Assembly: GCA_965197495.1 (NCBI GenBank)
Contig: OZ240210.1
Span: 1,860,001-1,924,000, forward strand
Length of the DNA stretch: 64,000 nt
Reading direction: 5' to 3'
DNA from: SMYC01 sp965197495
Lineage (GTDB): Bacteria; Acidobacteriota; Vicinamibacteria; Marinacidobacterales; SMYC01
This document shows positions 1 through 8,530 of the stretch, in pieces (position 1 is the stretch's first letter; each line of letters begins with the position of its first letter). The notes under the pieces were generated by a model that saw only the letters and a program-made list of their open reading frames with translations, searched no databases and was not told where the DNA came from. The position numbers and the translations under genes are program-made.

Positions 1-359
1 CAGATGGGACAGCAGGGGGTGGCCTTCCCTGGGATCGTGAGCTTGCTCAGGGACTTGAGGCTGACTTGCTTTCCTTTGATAGGGAAAAGCGCTCTATTCC
101 TGGAATCCACAATTCTACGAGACGGAAGGTGCTTATTGAGCAGCTCCTAGAAAGCGTTCGCCGGGTCAAGTATGTTGAGGTGATCCGCACGCTGAAGCTG
201 AGCAATCGTCGTGCCGACCCGAACGATGATCTGTTCGATCCTTTGAAAGCTGCGATACTGTGTCAGCGTCGGCGGAATATACAAGATGTAAAGTCGAACA
301 TGGTCTTTGGACATTTTCTCAATCAGCAGCAACGAGGAATGGTGGCGGCTACAGTGTGA
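1..359 (+). CDS. 3' part of a gene, possibly thymine-pyrophosphorylase-like (AGPT-Pplase3)
   Basis: The frame is open from the left edge to the stop at 357-359, so the start lies outside the window and about 118 codons are visible. The segment 'RADPNDDLFDPLKAAI', preceded by an Arg-rich helix 'LIEQLLESVRRVKYV', matches my memory of the family called alpha-glutamyl/putrescinyl thymine pyrophosphorylase clade 3. Those proteins sit near DNA-modification and defence genes. This is recollection, not a search. The last 25 or so residues, after 'QRRRNI', no longer resemble that family, so the gene may already be cut near 270 and read into junk. ISL3 copy 1 with its target duplication begins 11 bp after the stop. 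Confidence 0.4.
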   Translation, partial: DGTAGGGLPWDRELAQGLEADLLSFDREKRSIPGIHNSTRRKVLIEQLLESVRRVKYVEVIRTLKLSNRRADPNDDLFDPLKAAILCQRRRNIQDVKSNMVFGHFLNQQQRGMVAATV

Positions 360-377
360 TAGCCGCTTGCCTTTTGT

Positions 378-2095
378 GCCTCTCCTGCCATTTCAGTGGA
401 TCCTCTCGAGGGTGAGACCGCCACAGTTTAGGTAGACGAGACTGATGAGAGCTTCGGCAGAGTGGAGTCCAAAGCTGCGGTGGCTCAGCAGCCGGATTTT
501 GTTGTTCATTCCTTCGAGTCGGCCGTTGCTGAGTCTCCACGTGACCCACGCGATGACGCCATCGAAGTGGCTGCGGATCATCTTCGCCGCGCGTTTGACG
601 GGCTCTATCCTCGAGCTCATAGCGCGCCGCAGCCATCCTCGGAGAAACTTCTTGGCCCATGTCTCGGTTTTGTAGGTGTAGAGGTCCATGAAGTCGTCGC
701 GCAGAAGCATGGCGCGGTGGAGGCGACGATTAGCTCGCACCTGCTCGCGGAGCACCCGTTTGTCTTTCGCGCTGCGGTTGTGTTTGGCCTTGAGAAGGGG
801 AAACTTGGTGTTCTTGAGGTTGCGCCGGGCAGTCCCTTTGAGCTCGCGCACCAGCTCGCGCCGGGTCTTATCCACGGCCTCGTTCAGATGCTTGACGATG
901 TGGAAGCGGTCAAAGATCACCCGTGCCTGAGGAGCCTTTTTGCCGACGACAGTTATGTACGGCTCCCACATGTCCATGCTGACCGCTTCGAGCTCCGCGG
1001 CTCTTTGTGGTCCGAGCTTGCGGAAAAACCGCAGCAGCGTCTTGGCCTTGCGCTCCTTTCCCGCCCAGACGACCCGGCCGCTGAGATGGTCTATTACCAC
1101 TGTTAAGTACTTGTGGCGTTTGCGGTAGCTGATCTCGTCCATCCCAATCACCCGCAATCCATCGAGCTCGCGCCGCTCATCCCGCTGCTCGGCAACCACT
1201 CGCTGGATGATCCGTCGCACCGAACGCCACGTCACTCGGAAATAGTTCGCTACGGCGCTGACGTCCGTCCTCTGTGCCAGCCACGCTACCTCTTGCTCGA
1301 AGCTTTTGGTAAAGCGGCTTCCCTTGTCGGCCCAAGGCACCTTTTCTCTGACCACTCCACACCGCCGACATACCACTCGTCGGATCGAGTAGCGAAGATA
1401 GGTCCGGACTCCGAACAGGTCCAAGTGCCGCCAGTAGCGATTGTAGCGATCTTTGTTCTTGCGGACCTTTCGTCCGCAAATCCCGCACAGAGGCTTCCTC
1501 CTCCGTGGTACTACATCCACCACCACTCTGGCTTTGTCCGCCTGGAAGTGGAAACCTCGGATCCACAGGCCTTGCAATCCGATGAGCTTGTTGACTAACG
1601 TAGTAACGCGCATCGCGGGAACGCTCTTTTCTCTTTCGGGAAAAAAGATTCTAGCGTTCTCGCCGATGCGCATCTACACATGCTTACCCTCTCAACCCAC
1701 GGGCCTCACCAAATGCCACTGCCCCTCAGCGGGAGACGAGGCTGTGGGAAACGCCCCCACGGTTCTGGTCGTTCAGACCTTGCTCACGACTGAGTTCTCT
1801 TCGAAGCCTGGAAGGGCGTTTTCCATAGCCTCCACTAATCGAGCCCCCCCTTCCTTATTCCATATGAATTAATCTTTCTTGTATATATATCAGGAGGGGC
1901 CTGTGGGCGCTCGTGGGAAACGCGAAGCGTTTTCCAAGCGATTGTAGAAAACGCCGCTCCACGTTTGTACGTGCTCACAACCTTTCCCTAAACGCCTCTC
2001 TCGCCCGGAGTTTCCGGCGTTTTCCACAATCGCGGCAGCGTCCATAGGCCATGCCCTCCAACACAAATCAGATCCCCCGAAACGACAGGAGAACC
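378..2095 (-). mobile_element. ISL3-family insertion sequence, copy 1 (complete)
   Basis: This 1718-bp element is read on the minus strand. Its left end is GGTTCTCCTGTCGTTTC (complement at 2079-2095) and its right end is GCCTCTCCTGCCATTTC at 378-394, an imperfect 17-bp inverted repeat starting with GG/GC as in the ISL3 family. It is flanked by a perfect 8-bp target duplication CCTTTTGT at 370-377 and 2096-2103. About 430 bp of non-coding leader (1680-2090) lies upstream of the transposase. Confidence 0.95.
393..1613 (-). CDS. ISL3-family transposase, copy 1
   Basis: DDE transposase of 406 residues that moves the surrounding ISL3 element. The N-terminal zinc-binding region has 'CGICGRKVRKN' near residue 45 and 'CRRCGVV' near 83, followed by a helix-turn-helix and the DDE catalytic region ('IGMDEISYRKRHKY', 'SMDMWEPY', and the Glu in 'GRLEGMNNKIR'). 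I place the start at 1613 (MRVTT) and not at 1673: the extra 20 codons lie in a hairpin, and copy 3 at 37863 has lost that reading frame while keeping the rest. It is nearly identical to copies 2 and 3, so it was recently active. Long antisense ORFs over this gene are shadows of its GC-rich codons. Confidence 0.95.
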   Translation of the reverse strand: MRVTTLVNKLIGLQGLWIRGFHFQADKARVVVDVVPRRRKPLCGICGRKVRKNKDRYNRYWRHLDLFGVRTYLRYSIRRVVCRRCGVVREKVPWADKGSRFTKSFEQEVAWLAQRTDVSAVANYFRVTWRSVRRIIQRVVAEQRDERRELDGLRVIGMDEISYRKRHKYLTVVIDHLSGRVVWAGKERKAKTLLRFFRKLGPQRAAELEAVSMDMWEPYITVVGKKAPQARVIFDRFHIVKHLNEAVDKTRRELVRELKGTARRNLKNTKFPLLKAKHNRSAKDKRVLREQVRANRRLHRAMLLRDDFMDLYTYKTETWAKKFLRGWLRRAMSSRIEPVKRAAKMIRSHFDGVIAWVTWRLSNGRLEGMNNKIRLLSHRSFGLHSAEALISLVYLNCGGLTLERIH

Positions 2096-2154
2096 CCTTT
2101 TGTTACATATGGTTCGAATTTCGCCGACTGCGTTTATAGAGCTTCGCGTACTTG

Positions 2155-2943
2155 GCGTGTGCCTGAAGCTGTTTTCACGCTACGCCGAGCGGGCCCACCA
2201 AGGGGCTATCGTCGCCGGCGACCATCTACGCGGCACGGCAGTAGTAGTTGAGAATGCCCCCAAGTCGCTCTCGCGACACGATGGGGCCAGCGTCATTCGC
2301 GCTTGCCGGCAGAGGTGTGAGGAGCTCGTTGCCGAGACCTTGGTGGTTCCGTTCTGTGTGATAGTGCACTACGTATTCGGTTACCGCTGTGCGCAGGTGT
2401 CGCTCACTGAGAGGTACGAAGCGGTCGAGACACTCTCGACGTATGGAGAGAACGAATCTTTCCGCATATGCGTTCAGATTCGGACTATTAGCGGGAAGGC
2501 GAAGGGGCTTCACGCCTGAATCTCTCAACAGCCCACGTACTGCCTCGGTGAATAGTGGGTCCCGGTCGTGGATGAGGTATCGCTTGCCAAGGAGGAAACC
2601 ATCCCACATGTCAGTGAGGTTTCTTGCCACCTGCTTCATCCACTCCCCGTTGGGGTCCGACGTTATCCCACCGATGCACACGCAGCGAGCCCCGAAGCCC
2701 GGCTCGGAGCACATGGTTCTCCTCTTGCAGGTAGTCGATCACATCCTGCTGCTGGCGGTTGACCCAGCCAACTAGAACGAGCAGTAGGAATTGCGCGTGG
2801 TACGTCATCATGGATCTGAAGATAACACCCTCGGGCCAGACGATTGTAAAGCCTACGGCCCTTGGCCCGGTCGCAAACACAGACACTAAGCTGCTGATTT
2901 ATGGTCTATTTCAAAAGGGCCGAGTTTTTGCACAAGACGGGAA
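2155..2943 (-). mobile_element. Element A copy i: internally deleted rve/DDE transposon
   Basis: Homology to copies ii, iii and v starts abruptly at 2155 ('gcgtgtgcctgaag'); the outer terminal repeat on this side is missing. The other terminal repeat (2826-2943) is present but mutated at its tip (TTTTTGCACAAGACG in place of TTTTGGCACAGGACG). The interior has lost several hundred bases at about 2691. A relic that cannot move on its own. Confidence 0.8.
2226..2811 (-). pseudogene. Element A transposase, copy i, deleted and frameshifted
   Basis: The N-terminal part (start ATG-ATG near 2811, 'WVNRQQQDVIDYLQEEN') runs into a deletion at about 2691 and then, in another frame, the middle of the catalytic domain ('CVCIGGITSDPNGEW') through to the normal C-terminus. 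Second and third catalytic residues are visible in 'IHDRDPLFT' and 'AYAERFV', but the linker and first Asp ('ATDLFTVE' in the other copies) are gone. The family is an rve-fold transposase common in Acidobacteria and Planctomycetes, often annotated simply as 'integrase core domain'. Confidence 0.85.
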
Positions 2944-2946
2944 GAT

Positions 2947-3202
2947 CGAGCGTTGGCACAAGACGATAAAATCGGACGCCCTGCGTCCTGCCAGCCCCAC
3001 GAGCCTCGAAGAGGCTCGCCCCTTGATGGAACGATTCGTCGAATATTACAACGGGGTTCGCCTGCACAGCGCGATCGGCTACATTGCGCCGCTGGACTTC
3101 ATGGATGGCAAGGCCACCCAGATCTGGTCGGAGCGAGACCGCAAACTCGAGCAGGCTCGGAAGCTGCGGCGTGAGCGCCGTGCGAACAAGGTGCCCGCAT
3201 GA
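2947..3202 (+). pseudogene. C-terminal fragment of an IS3-type (rve) transposase
   Basis: About 85 codons ending at 3200-3202. 'IERWHKTIKSDALRP' and 'EYYNGVRLHSAIGYIAPLD' are the end of an rve integrase core as found in IS3/IS481-type transposases; this type differs from element A. The 5' side is cut by the degenerate terminal repeat of element A copy i. The C-terminal tail is rich in Arg/Lys/Glu. Confidence 0.8.
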
Positions 3203-3254
3203 ACACTCCGATCCCAGGAGCCCCACTCCGTTCCCTCTCGCCCACAAGCATTGA

Positions 3255-3341
3255 GTACCAGAGAGCGCAGGGGGCGTCAAGGGCGGCGAAGCCGGCGCGC
3301 GCAGCGCGCTTTACCCTTGACGCCCCCGAGCACTCTGGTAC
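3255..3341. repeat. Long interrupted palindrome in a 225-bp gene-free gap
   Basis: Three nested inverted repeats share one axis: GTACCAGAG (3255-3263) with CTCTGGTAC (3333-3341), GGGGGCGTCAAGGG (3270-3283) with CCCTTGACGCCCCC (3314-3327), and GCGCGC (3295-3300) with GCGCGC (3304-3309). It could fold into one very stable cruciform or RNA hairpin. There is no T-run. It may be the outer end of the IS3-type element whose gene ends at 3202, but I do not recognise it. The rest of 3203-3427 holds no gene. Confidence 0.75.
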
Positions 3342-3427
3342 GATCCCTGGGGCGATAGGGGACATCCTGCCGCCGGGCGTTGCGTTAACGTCCAACCTCG
3401 CTGTCATCTTCACGCTGAACCAATACA

Positions 3428-3790
3428 ATGCCGCCATCCGAACAACGGCCGAGACGCCGGGTCAGGTCGATGTCGTCGATGAGGGCTTCCGGACCGATTG
3501 ACGCCGCAGGGCTCGGATGCGCGCTGGCCTACGGTGTGCTGGCCTGGTTCGCCCGACAGCCGGGAGAGCCCGCGTTGCCCCTCTTTCTGGGCATCGCTGG
3601 CTGGACTTCCCTGCTGACGTTTGGCCTGTACGCCTACCACCGTCGGCGGGCCGAGCCGTTTCCGGTGGGCCGCTTGATCGGCTGGGCCGTGGTCTTCCGC
3701 GTGTGCGGCCTGTTCGGCGGCCCGTTCTACGAGGACGACTTCTACCGGTACCTCTGGGACGCCTATCGCTTCGTTCAGGACGGCACCCCG
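3428..3790 (+). pseudogene. 5' part of a membrane glycosyltransferase (mannosyltransferase-like) gene
   Basis: The frame starts with ATG at 3428 and runs 121 codons before reading into an element A terminal repeat at 3789. Two hydrophobic segments are visible (around 'LGCALAYGVLAWFA' and 'FLGIAGWTSLLTFGLYAY'), followed by 'PFYEDDFYRYLWDAYRF'. The EDD...YRYLWD motif in a loop is typical of GT-C-fold membrane glycosyltransferases (DUF2029/mannosyltransferase-type), where the acidic pair binds the lipid-linked donor. Everything after the first catalytic loop is missing. Confidence 0.6.
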
Positions 3791-3842
3791 TCCTGTGCCA
3801 AAACTCGGCTCTTTTGAAATAGACCACAAATCAGCAGCTTAG
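3789..3842 (+). repeat. Solo element A terminal repeat
   Basis: 54 bp starting CGTCCTGTGCCAAAACTCGG and ending at CAGCAGCTTAG, with no transposase attached. It truncates the glycosyltransferase gene and abuts an element B remnant. Confidence 0.9.
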
Positions 3843-3846
3843 ACGC

Positions 3847-3975
3847 CGTCGTGTCCAAAAATACAAACGAACTCTTAGACCCACGCGCCGGGCCGTCGCC
3901 GAGTTCATCTACCATTATCATGGAGAGCTCAACCATCAAGGGCTTGGCAACGCGTTTGTGTTTTTGGACACGACG
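3847..3975. repeat. MITE-like deletion derivative of element B
   Basis: 129 bp bounded by inverted element B tips: CGTCGTGTCCAAAAATACAA at 3847 and its complement ending at 3975. In between is a scrap of transposase C-terminus (3890-3950, 'AEFIYHYHGELNHQGLGN'), so this is an element B copy that lost nearly all of its interior. Confidence 0.75.
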
Positions 3976-4558
3976 GGCAACAAGGACCTCTCCAGCTGGC
4001 ACCTGCCCGCACCCACGCTGGAACAGACCGTCGTGCACCTCGCCCAACAGCATGTGGGAGCACCGACCTTCTCGGCCTCGCTGACCCACACTCCGACGAT
4101 GCAGGAACTCGCCTCGGTGCGTCGCTCTTTGGACGGGCTGTGCTCCGGTAGTAATGACAATAATAATGTTAGGGCCTCGGCAGCCCGCCTGCTTCGTCTC
4201 ATCCGGCGGGTCGATATCAGCCCAGGATCTGTGTCCATCCTCCTCGACCGAGATGAGTTCGCTACTTCCCTGCCGGTTGGTCCCGACCGCATTCGCGAGG
4301 AAGTACTCCGCATCCACGCGCCGTTCCGCTTGCGTCGACGCGGCGTCGAGACCAAACTCGTTCTGGGCAACCCCACGAAATCCGTTGACCGCACACTCCT
4401 GCGCAATATCGCCAATGCCCTCTCCTGGCTCGATCGAATCAAAGCAGGCAAAACCTATGAGGAGATTGCCATCGAAGACGCCATCCCAAAGGCCCGCGTG
4501 CGCAAGGCCATCGGCTATGCCTTCATGGCCCCCCGACATCGTCCGCACCATTGTCGAC
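3976..4558 (+). pseudogene. C-terminal part of a large serine recombinase, frameshifted
   Basis: About 190 codons of the C-terminal region of a recombinase-family protein: 'RVDISPGSVSILLD', 'RIREEVLRIHAPFRLRRRGV' and 'RNIANALSWLDRIKAGKTYE', a basic helix-turn-helix-like end. One extra C in the C6 run at about 4531-4536 shifts the frame just before 'PDIVRTIVDG'. The gene is then cut by a MITE at 4559. The N-terminus was lost to an element B end. A different fragment carrying the correct 'AFLAPDIVRAIVDGRQPVGL' end survives at 33546, and an N-terminal catalytic fragment is at 10064. Confidence 0.8.
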
Positions 4559-4678
4559 GGTACTGTCAAGTTGAGGCATTCAGGGCCGATCCGACCCCAA
4601 GATATTGGCAACGCCGTGCGCTCAAGCCCCATCATCTAGCGGCCCGCTTCGAGCTTGAGACCTCAACTTGACAATACC
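4559..4678. repeat. 120-bp MITE with IS6-like terminal repeats
   Basis: Ends GGTACTGTCAAGTTGAGG (4559-4576) and CCTCAACTTGACAATACC (4661-4678) form an 18-bp inverted repeat with one mismatch, matching the tips of the IS6 element at 42704-43509. No coding capacity. A second copy lacking one end lies at 39693-39784. It separates the recombinase fragment from the truncated IS1634 transposase. Confidence 0.85.
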
Positions 4679-4679
4679 T

Positions 4680-6392
4680 TTCGAAAAGCTCGTTGGCTCT
4701 CGACACTCACCAGAGCGGGATTTGGTCGTGGCCATGGTAGTCGCCCGGATCCTCGAACCGCAGTCGAAGCTGGCGACTAGCCTGTGGTGGCACACAACCA
4801 CACTGCCCGAAATCCTGGGGGTGAGCGATGCCGACGAAGACGATCTCTATGCCGCCATGGACTGGGTTCTCAAACGCCAGGAGGTCATCGAAAAGAAACT
4901 CGCGGCGCGCCATCTCCAAAACGACGGCCTCGCGCTCTATGACCTAACCTCAAGCTACTTCGAGGGGGTGAGTTGTCCGCTGGCCAGGCTCGGATACAAC
5001 CGTGACGGCAAGAAAGGCAAGCTGCAGGTCAACTACGGCCTGCTGACCAACGAACGCGGCATCCCCGTGTCGGTATCCGTCTTTGAGGGCAACACGGGCG
5101 ATCCCAAAACGCTGTTGCCTCAGGTAGAAAATGCGCAAGAGCGGTTCGGCATCGAGCAGTTTGTGATGGTGGGCGACCGCGGAATGATCACCCAGACCCA
5201 GATCGACGAGTTACGGGAGATGGACGGTATCGACTGGATTACCGCTCTGCGTCCCGAACCGATTCGCAAGCTCATTAACGATGGGGTGATCCAGATGGGG
5301 CTATTCGACAGGCGGAACCTGTTTGAGTTGACGCACCCGGATTTCCCCAACGAGAGGCTGGTCGCTTGCCGCAATCCGGAGCTGGCCGAGAGGCGGCGTC
5401 ACAAGCGTCGTGCTCTGCTCGAAGCAACCTGCAAGGAGCTGGAGAAGGTTTGTCGGATGGTCGAGCGGCGCCGTTTGCACGGTAAGGAGGACATCCGTGC
5501 TACGGTGAAAAAGCTCCTCAACAAGTACAAGGTCGGCAAGTACTATAGGCTCGACATCCGTGACGACGGTTTCGACTTCGAGCTAGACGAGACAACGATG
5601 GCTGCCGACGCCTCGCGCCTCGCCAACGGCAACTCTGAGCTCGCCAACAAACGGCTCCAGCGGTGGAAGCGACACATGGGGACGATCGTTAAGCAGTTGG
5701 AACGGATTCGCCAACGGATCGGGCGAGGCCAGCTGCATGGTAAAGATAAAATCGGTGTGCGGGTAGGCAGAGTTCTCAACAAGTACAAAGTCGGCAAGCA
5801 CTTCAAGCTGGACATTCGCGACGACCGCTTTAGCTTCGAAATCGACGACACAAAGGTCACTACGGAAGCTGCCCTTGACGGCATCTACGTGATCCGCACC
5901 AGTCTTGCTGAGCAGCGGATGAAAACCGACGACACAGTGCGCAGCTACAAGTTGCTGACCCAGGTCGAGAGGGCGTTTCGTTCCTTCAAGAGCATGGACC
6001 TAAAGGTGCGGCCGATTCGTCACCGGCGCGAAAACCGAGTCCGGGCGCACATCTTCTTGTGCATGCTGGCCTACTACGTCCTGTGGCACATGATGGAGGT
6101 TTGGCGCCCGCTAGTATTCTCTGACGAGGAGCAGCAGGCGAAGGCCGAGCGTGACCCCGTCGCTCCGGCGCAACGCTCCGACGCAGCCCTGCGCAAGATA
6201 CACACCAAGAAGCTTGACGATGGGAGACCAGCTTCCAGCTTCCGCACGCTGCTGCGCCTTCTCAGCAACATCGTCCGAAACAAATGTCGGCGACCGGAAG
6301 CCGGACCCGACGAGCCCACCTTCGATGTCACGACAACTCCGGACTCGAAACAGCAGAGAGCCTACGACTTGCTCAAAGGTATCACCGTGTAG
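4680..6392 (+). pseudogene. IS1634-family transposase, N-terminally truncated
   Basis: Compared with the copy at 49078, about 93 N-terminal codons are missing. Homology starts at 'FEKLVGSRHSPERD', directly after the MITE, and then runs to the normal stop. DDE-type: 'LALYDLTSSYFEG', 'VMVGDRGMIT' and the C-terminal 'YKLLTQVERAFRSFKSMDL' region are intact. Unusual: the segment around 'LHGKEDIRATVKKLLNKYKV' is repeated in tandem as 'LHGKDKIGVRVGRVLNKYKV', giving two diverged units of about 80 residues where I expect one. Whether the truncated protein is made is doubtful. Confidence 0.9.
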
Positions 6393-6516
6393 ACAGAAGC
6401 CAGCACCATTGATTCCATCTATCTTATTGGATCAACACCGGATCTTGGTTTTTTCAGCAAGGAACTTCAGTCTAAACCGCGCAATCAATGCCGGATCGAC
6501 TTTTTGCGGAGCACAG
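6393..6516 (+). repeat. IS1634 right end followed by an element C end
   Basis: 6393-6477 matches, in the opposite orientation, the sequence beside the IS1634 fragment at 48455-48540. From 6478 to 6513 a 36-bp element C end (CGACTTTTTGCGGAGCACAG at its tip) joins it to an ISL3 fragment. Confidence 0.7.
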
Positions 6517-7122
6517 GTCAGCATGGACATGTGGGAGCCGTACATAACTGTCGTCGGCAAAAAGGCTCCTCAGGCACGGGTGATCTTTGACCGCTTCCAC
6601 ATCGTCAAGCATCTGAACGAGGCCGTGGATAAGACCCGGCGCGAGCTGGTGCGCGAGCTCAAAGGGACTGCCCGACGCAACCTCAAGAACACCAAGTTTC
6701 CCCTTCTCAAGGCCAAACACAACCGCAGCGCGAAAGACAAACGGGTGCTCCGCGAGCAGGTGCGAGCTAATCGTCGCCTCTACCGCGCCATGCTTCTGCG
6801 CGACGACTTCATGGACCTCTACACCTACAAAACCGAGACATGGGCCAAGAAGTTTCTCCGAGGATGGCTGCGGCGCGCTATGAGCTCGAGGATAGAGCCC
6901 GTCAAACGCGCGGCGAAGATGATCCGCAGCCACTTCGATGGCGTCATCGCGTGGGTCACGTGGAGACTCAGCAACGGCCGACTCGAAGGAATGAACAACA
7001 AAATCCGGCTGCTGAGCCACCGCAGCTTTGGACTCCACTCTGCCGAAGCTCTCATCAGTCTCGTCTACCTACACTGTGGCGGTCTCACCCTCAAGAGGAT
7101 CCACTGAAATGGCAGGAGAGGC
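6517..7122 (+). pseudogene. ISL3-family element copy 4: 3' fragment of the transposase and right end
   Basis: From 'VSMDMWEPYITVVGKK' to the stop at 7105-7107, 196 codons identical or nearly so to copies 1-3, followed by the ISL3 right end at 7122. The 5' two thirds are replaced by IS1634 and element C debris. One 'LHCGGLTLK' versus 'LNCGGLTLE' difference from the other copies. Confidence 0.92.
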
Positions 7123-7167
7123 ACAAAACCAAACCACGCCTGTAAAGGCGAGGAGGAAGATTACGCC

Positions 7168-8376
7168 ATGAAGAAGCCTACCACCATATCGAAGGAGTCT
7201 GTAAGCGAGTACCGGGAGTTCGTCCAACTTCGGCTGCGTAAGCGGGTACTGGAGGCAATCGAGGTTGTGCTTGAGGAAGAAGTCGACCAAGCGCTGGGGT
7301 GTGGTAGCTACGAGCGTGCGGAAGACCGCCGTGGATATCGCAACGGAGCCGAAACCCGTCGCGTGACGACGTCGGTGGGAACTCGCGAGCTCCGGGTACC
7401 ACGAGCCCGCGTGCGAGACGAGGAAACGGGAGAGACGACAGAGTTCAGGAGCGAGCTGTTGCCCCGGTACGCGCGCCGGACTCGTGAGGTCGACGAGGCG
7501 ATCTTGGGGACGTACTTGTCGGGCGCGAATAGCCGCCGGATCCGCAAAGCGCTGAAACCGCTGCTCGGTGAGGAGCACCTATCGAAGAGCGCGGTGTCTC
7601 GCGTGGTTAGCCGGCTGAAGGAGCGCTTCGAGGAATGGCAGAACCGTGCTCTCAGCGAGGAGGTCTACGCGATCGTTTACCTGGACGGCTTCCACCTGAA
7701 AGTGCGGATGGCGAAACGTGTGATCAGCGTACCCGTACTGGTCGCGCTCGGGGTCGCGCCAGACGGGCAGAAACGTCTGTTGTCATTGCGTCTGGCGGTG
7801 AGCGAAGCCTCGACGCATTGGGGCTCCGTGCTGGAGGGACTCCAGGCTCGAGGACTCCGGGCTCCCAAGCTAGTGATCAGCGACGGCCACAAGGGGCTGA
7901 CGAAAGCGCTGGAGAAGTGGCCGGGGTGCCGGTTGCAGCGATGTACCGAGCACAAGCGCGCCAACTTGCTCGAACATTGCCCGGCGCACGCACGCCGTGA
8001 GCTCCGGCGTGACTACAACCGGATCGTCTACGCCAAGAACGGGATCGATGCTCGCAAAGCCTATGACGAGCTCGTCGCCAAGTGGACGCCTCTCGCGCCG
8101 GCCGTCGTCCGAAGCCTAGAGGAGGCCGGTAATCAGCTGCTGACCTTCTACGAATTCCCTCGTGCCATGTGGAAATCGATTCGAACGACCAATGCTCTGG
8201 AGAATCTCAACCGCGAGTTTCGACGCCGGACGAAAACCCAAGCGTCGTTCTCCAGCGAGGAGTCCGCGGTCGCTTTGCTGTTTGGGCTTATCGCCTCTGG
8301 CCAGATTCAACTACGACGCATCGACGGCTACCAACGTCTGAGCGAGGTTCTCGAACACGCGGAGGTTGCCGCCTGA
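7168..8376 (+). CDS. IS256-family (mutator-type) transposase, intact
   Basis: 402 residues, normal length for the family. The RNase H-like core has catalytic Asp in 'VYLDGFHLKVR' (about residue 173), Asp in 'LVISDGHKGL' (about 236), the C/H region 'LQRCTEHKRANL', and Glu in 'TTNALENLNREFRRRTK' (about 345). The start at 7168 has a strong ribosome site (AGGAGGAAG at 7151-7159). The gene has no frameshift and its coding quality differs from the decayed neighbours, so this copy could be active. The end of the element upstream probably lies between 7123 and 7150; two 65-bp direct repeats follow the stop. Confidence 0.95.
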   Translation: MKKPTTISKESVSEYREFVQLRLRKRVLEAIEVVLEEEVDQALGCGSYERAEDRRGYRNGAETRRVTTSVGTRELRVPRARVRDEETGETTEFRSELLPRYARRTREVDEAILGTYLSGANSRRIRKALKPLLGEEHLSKSAVSRVVSRLKERFEEWQNRALSEEVYAIVYLDGFHLKVRMAKRVISVPVLVALGVAPDGQKRLLSLRLAVSEASTHWGSVLEGLQARGLRAPKLVISDGHKGLTKALEKWPGCRLQRCTEHKRANLLEHCPAHARRELRRDYNRIVYAKNGIDARKAYDELVAKWTPLAPAVVRSLEEAGNQLLTFYEFPRAMWKSIRTTNALENLNREFRRRTKTQASFSSEESAVALLFGLIASGQIQLRRIDGYQRLSEVLEHAEVAA

Positions 8377-8530
8377 TCTGATACTCTGATGACGGAGTGG
8401 AGGGCGTCGTTCTTTTTCCACGAACCTCGGGACACATCCCTGACGGCTGAAGGGCCCGGCTTTGGATCTGATAGCGTGATGACGAAGTGGAGGAACGCCG
8501 TTCTTTTTCCACGGACCTCGGTACGCATCC
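8375..8530 (+). repeat. Two 65-bp direct repeats after IS256
   Basis: 8375-8439 and 8465-8530 both start GATCTGATA and share GTTCTTTTTCCACG and the final CGCATCC/CACATCC; about 80% identical with one indel. The first copy begins inside the transposase stop codon. They may be duplicated subterminal sequence of the IS256 element. Confidence 0.75.

Noticed and set aside
462..1106. Long antisense ORFs over the ISL3 transposases (for example 214 aa, repeated in all copies)
   Set aside because: They lie exactly opposite a conserved transposase, lack ribosome sites, and exist because the GC-rich codons leave the opposite strand free of stops.
3255..3341. Integron attC site
   Set aside because: No R'/R'' core (GTTRRRY / RYYYAAC) is seen, no cassette gene adjoins, and the arms are perfectly paired, unlike attC.
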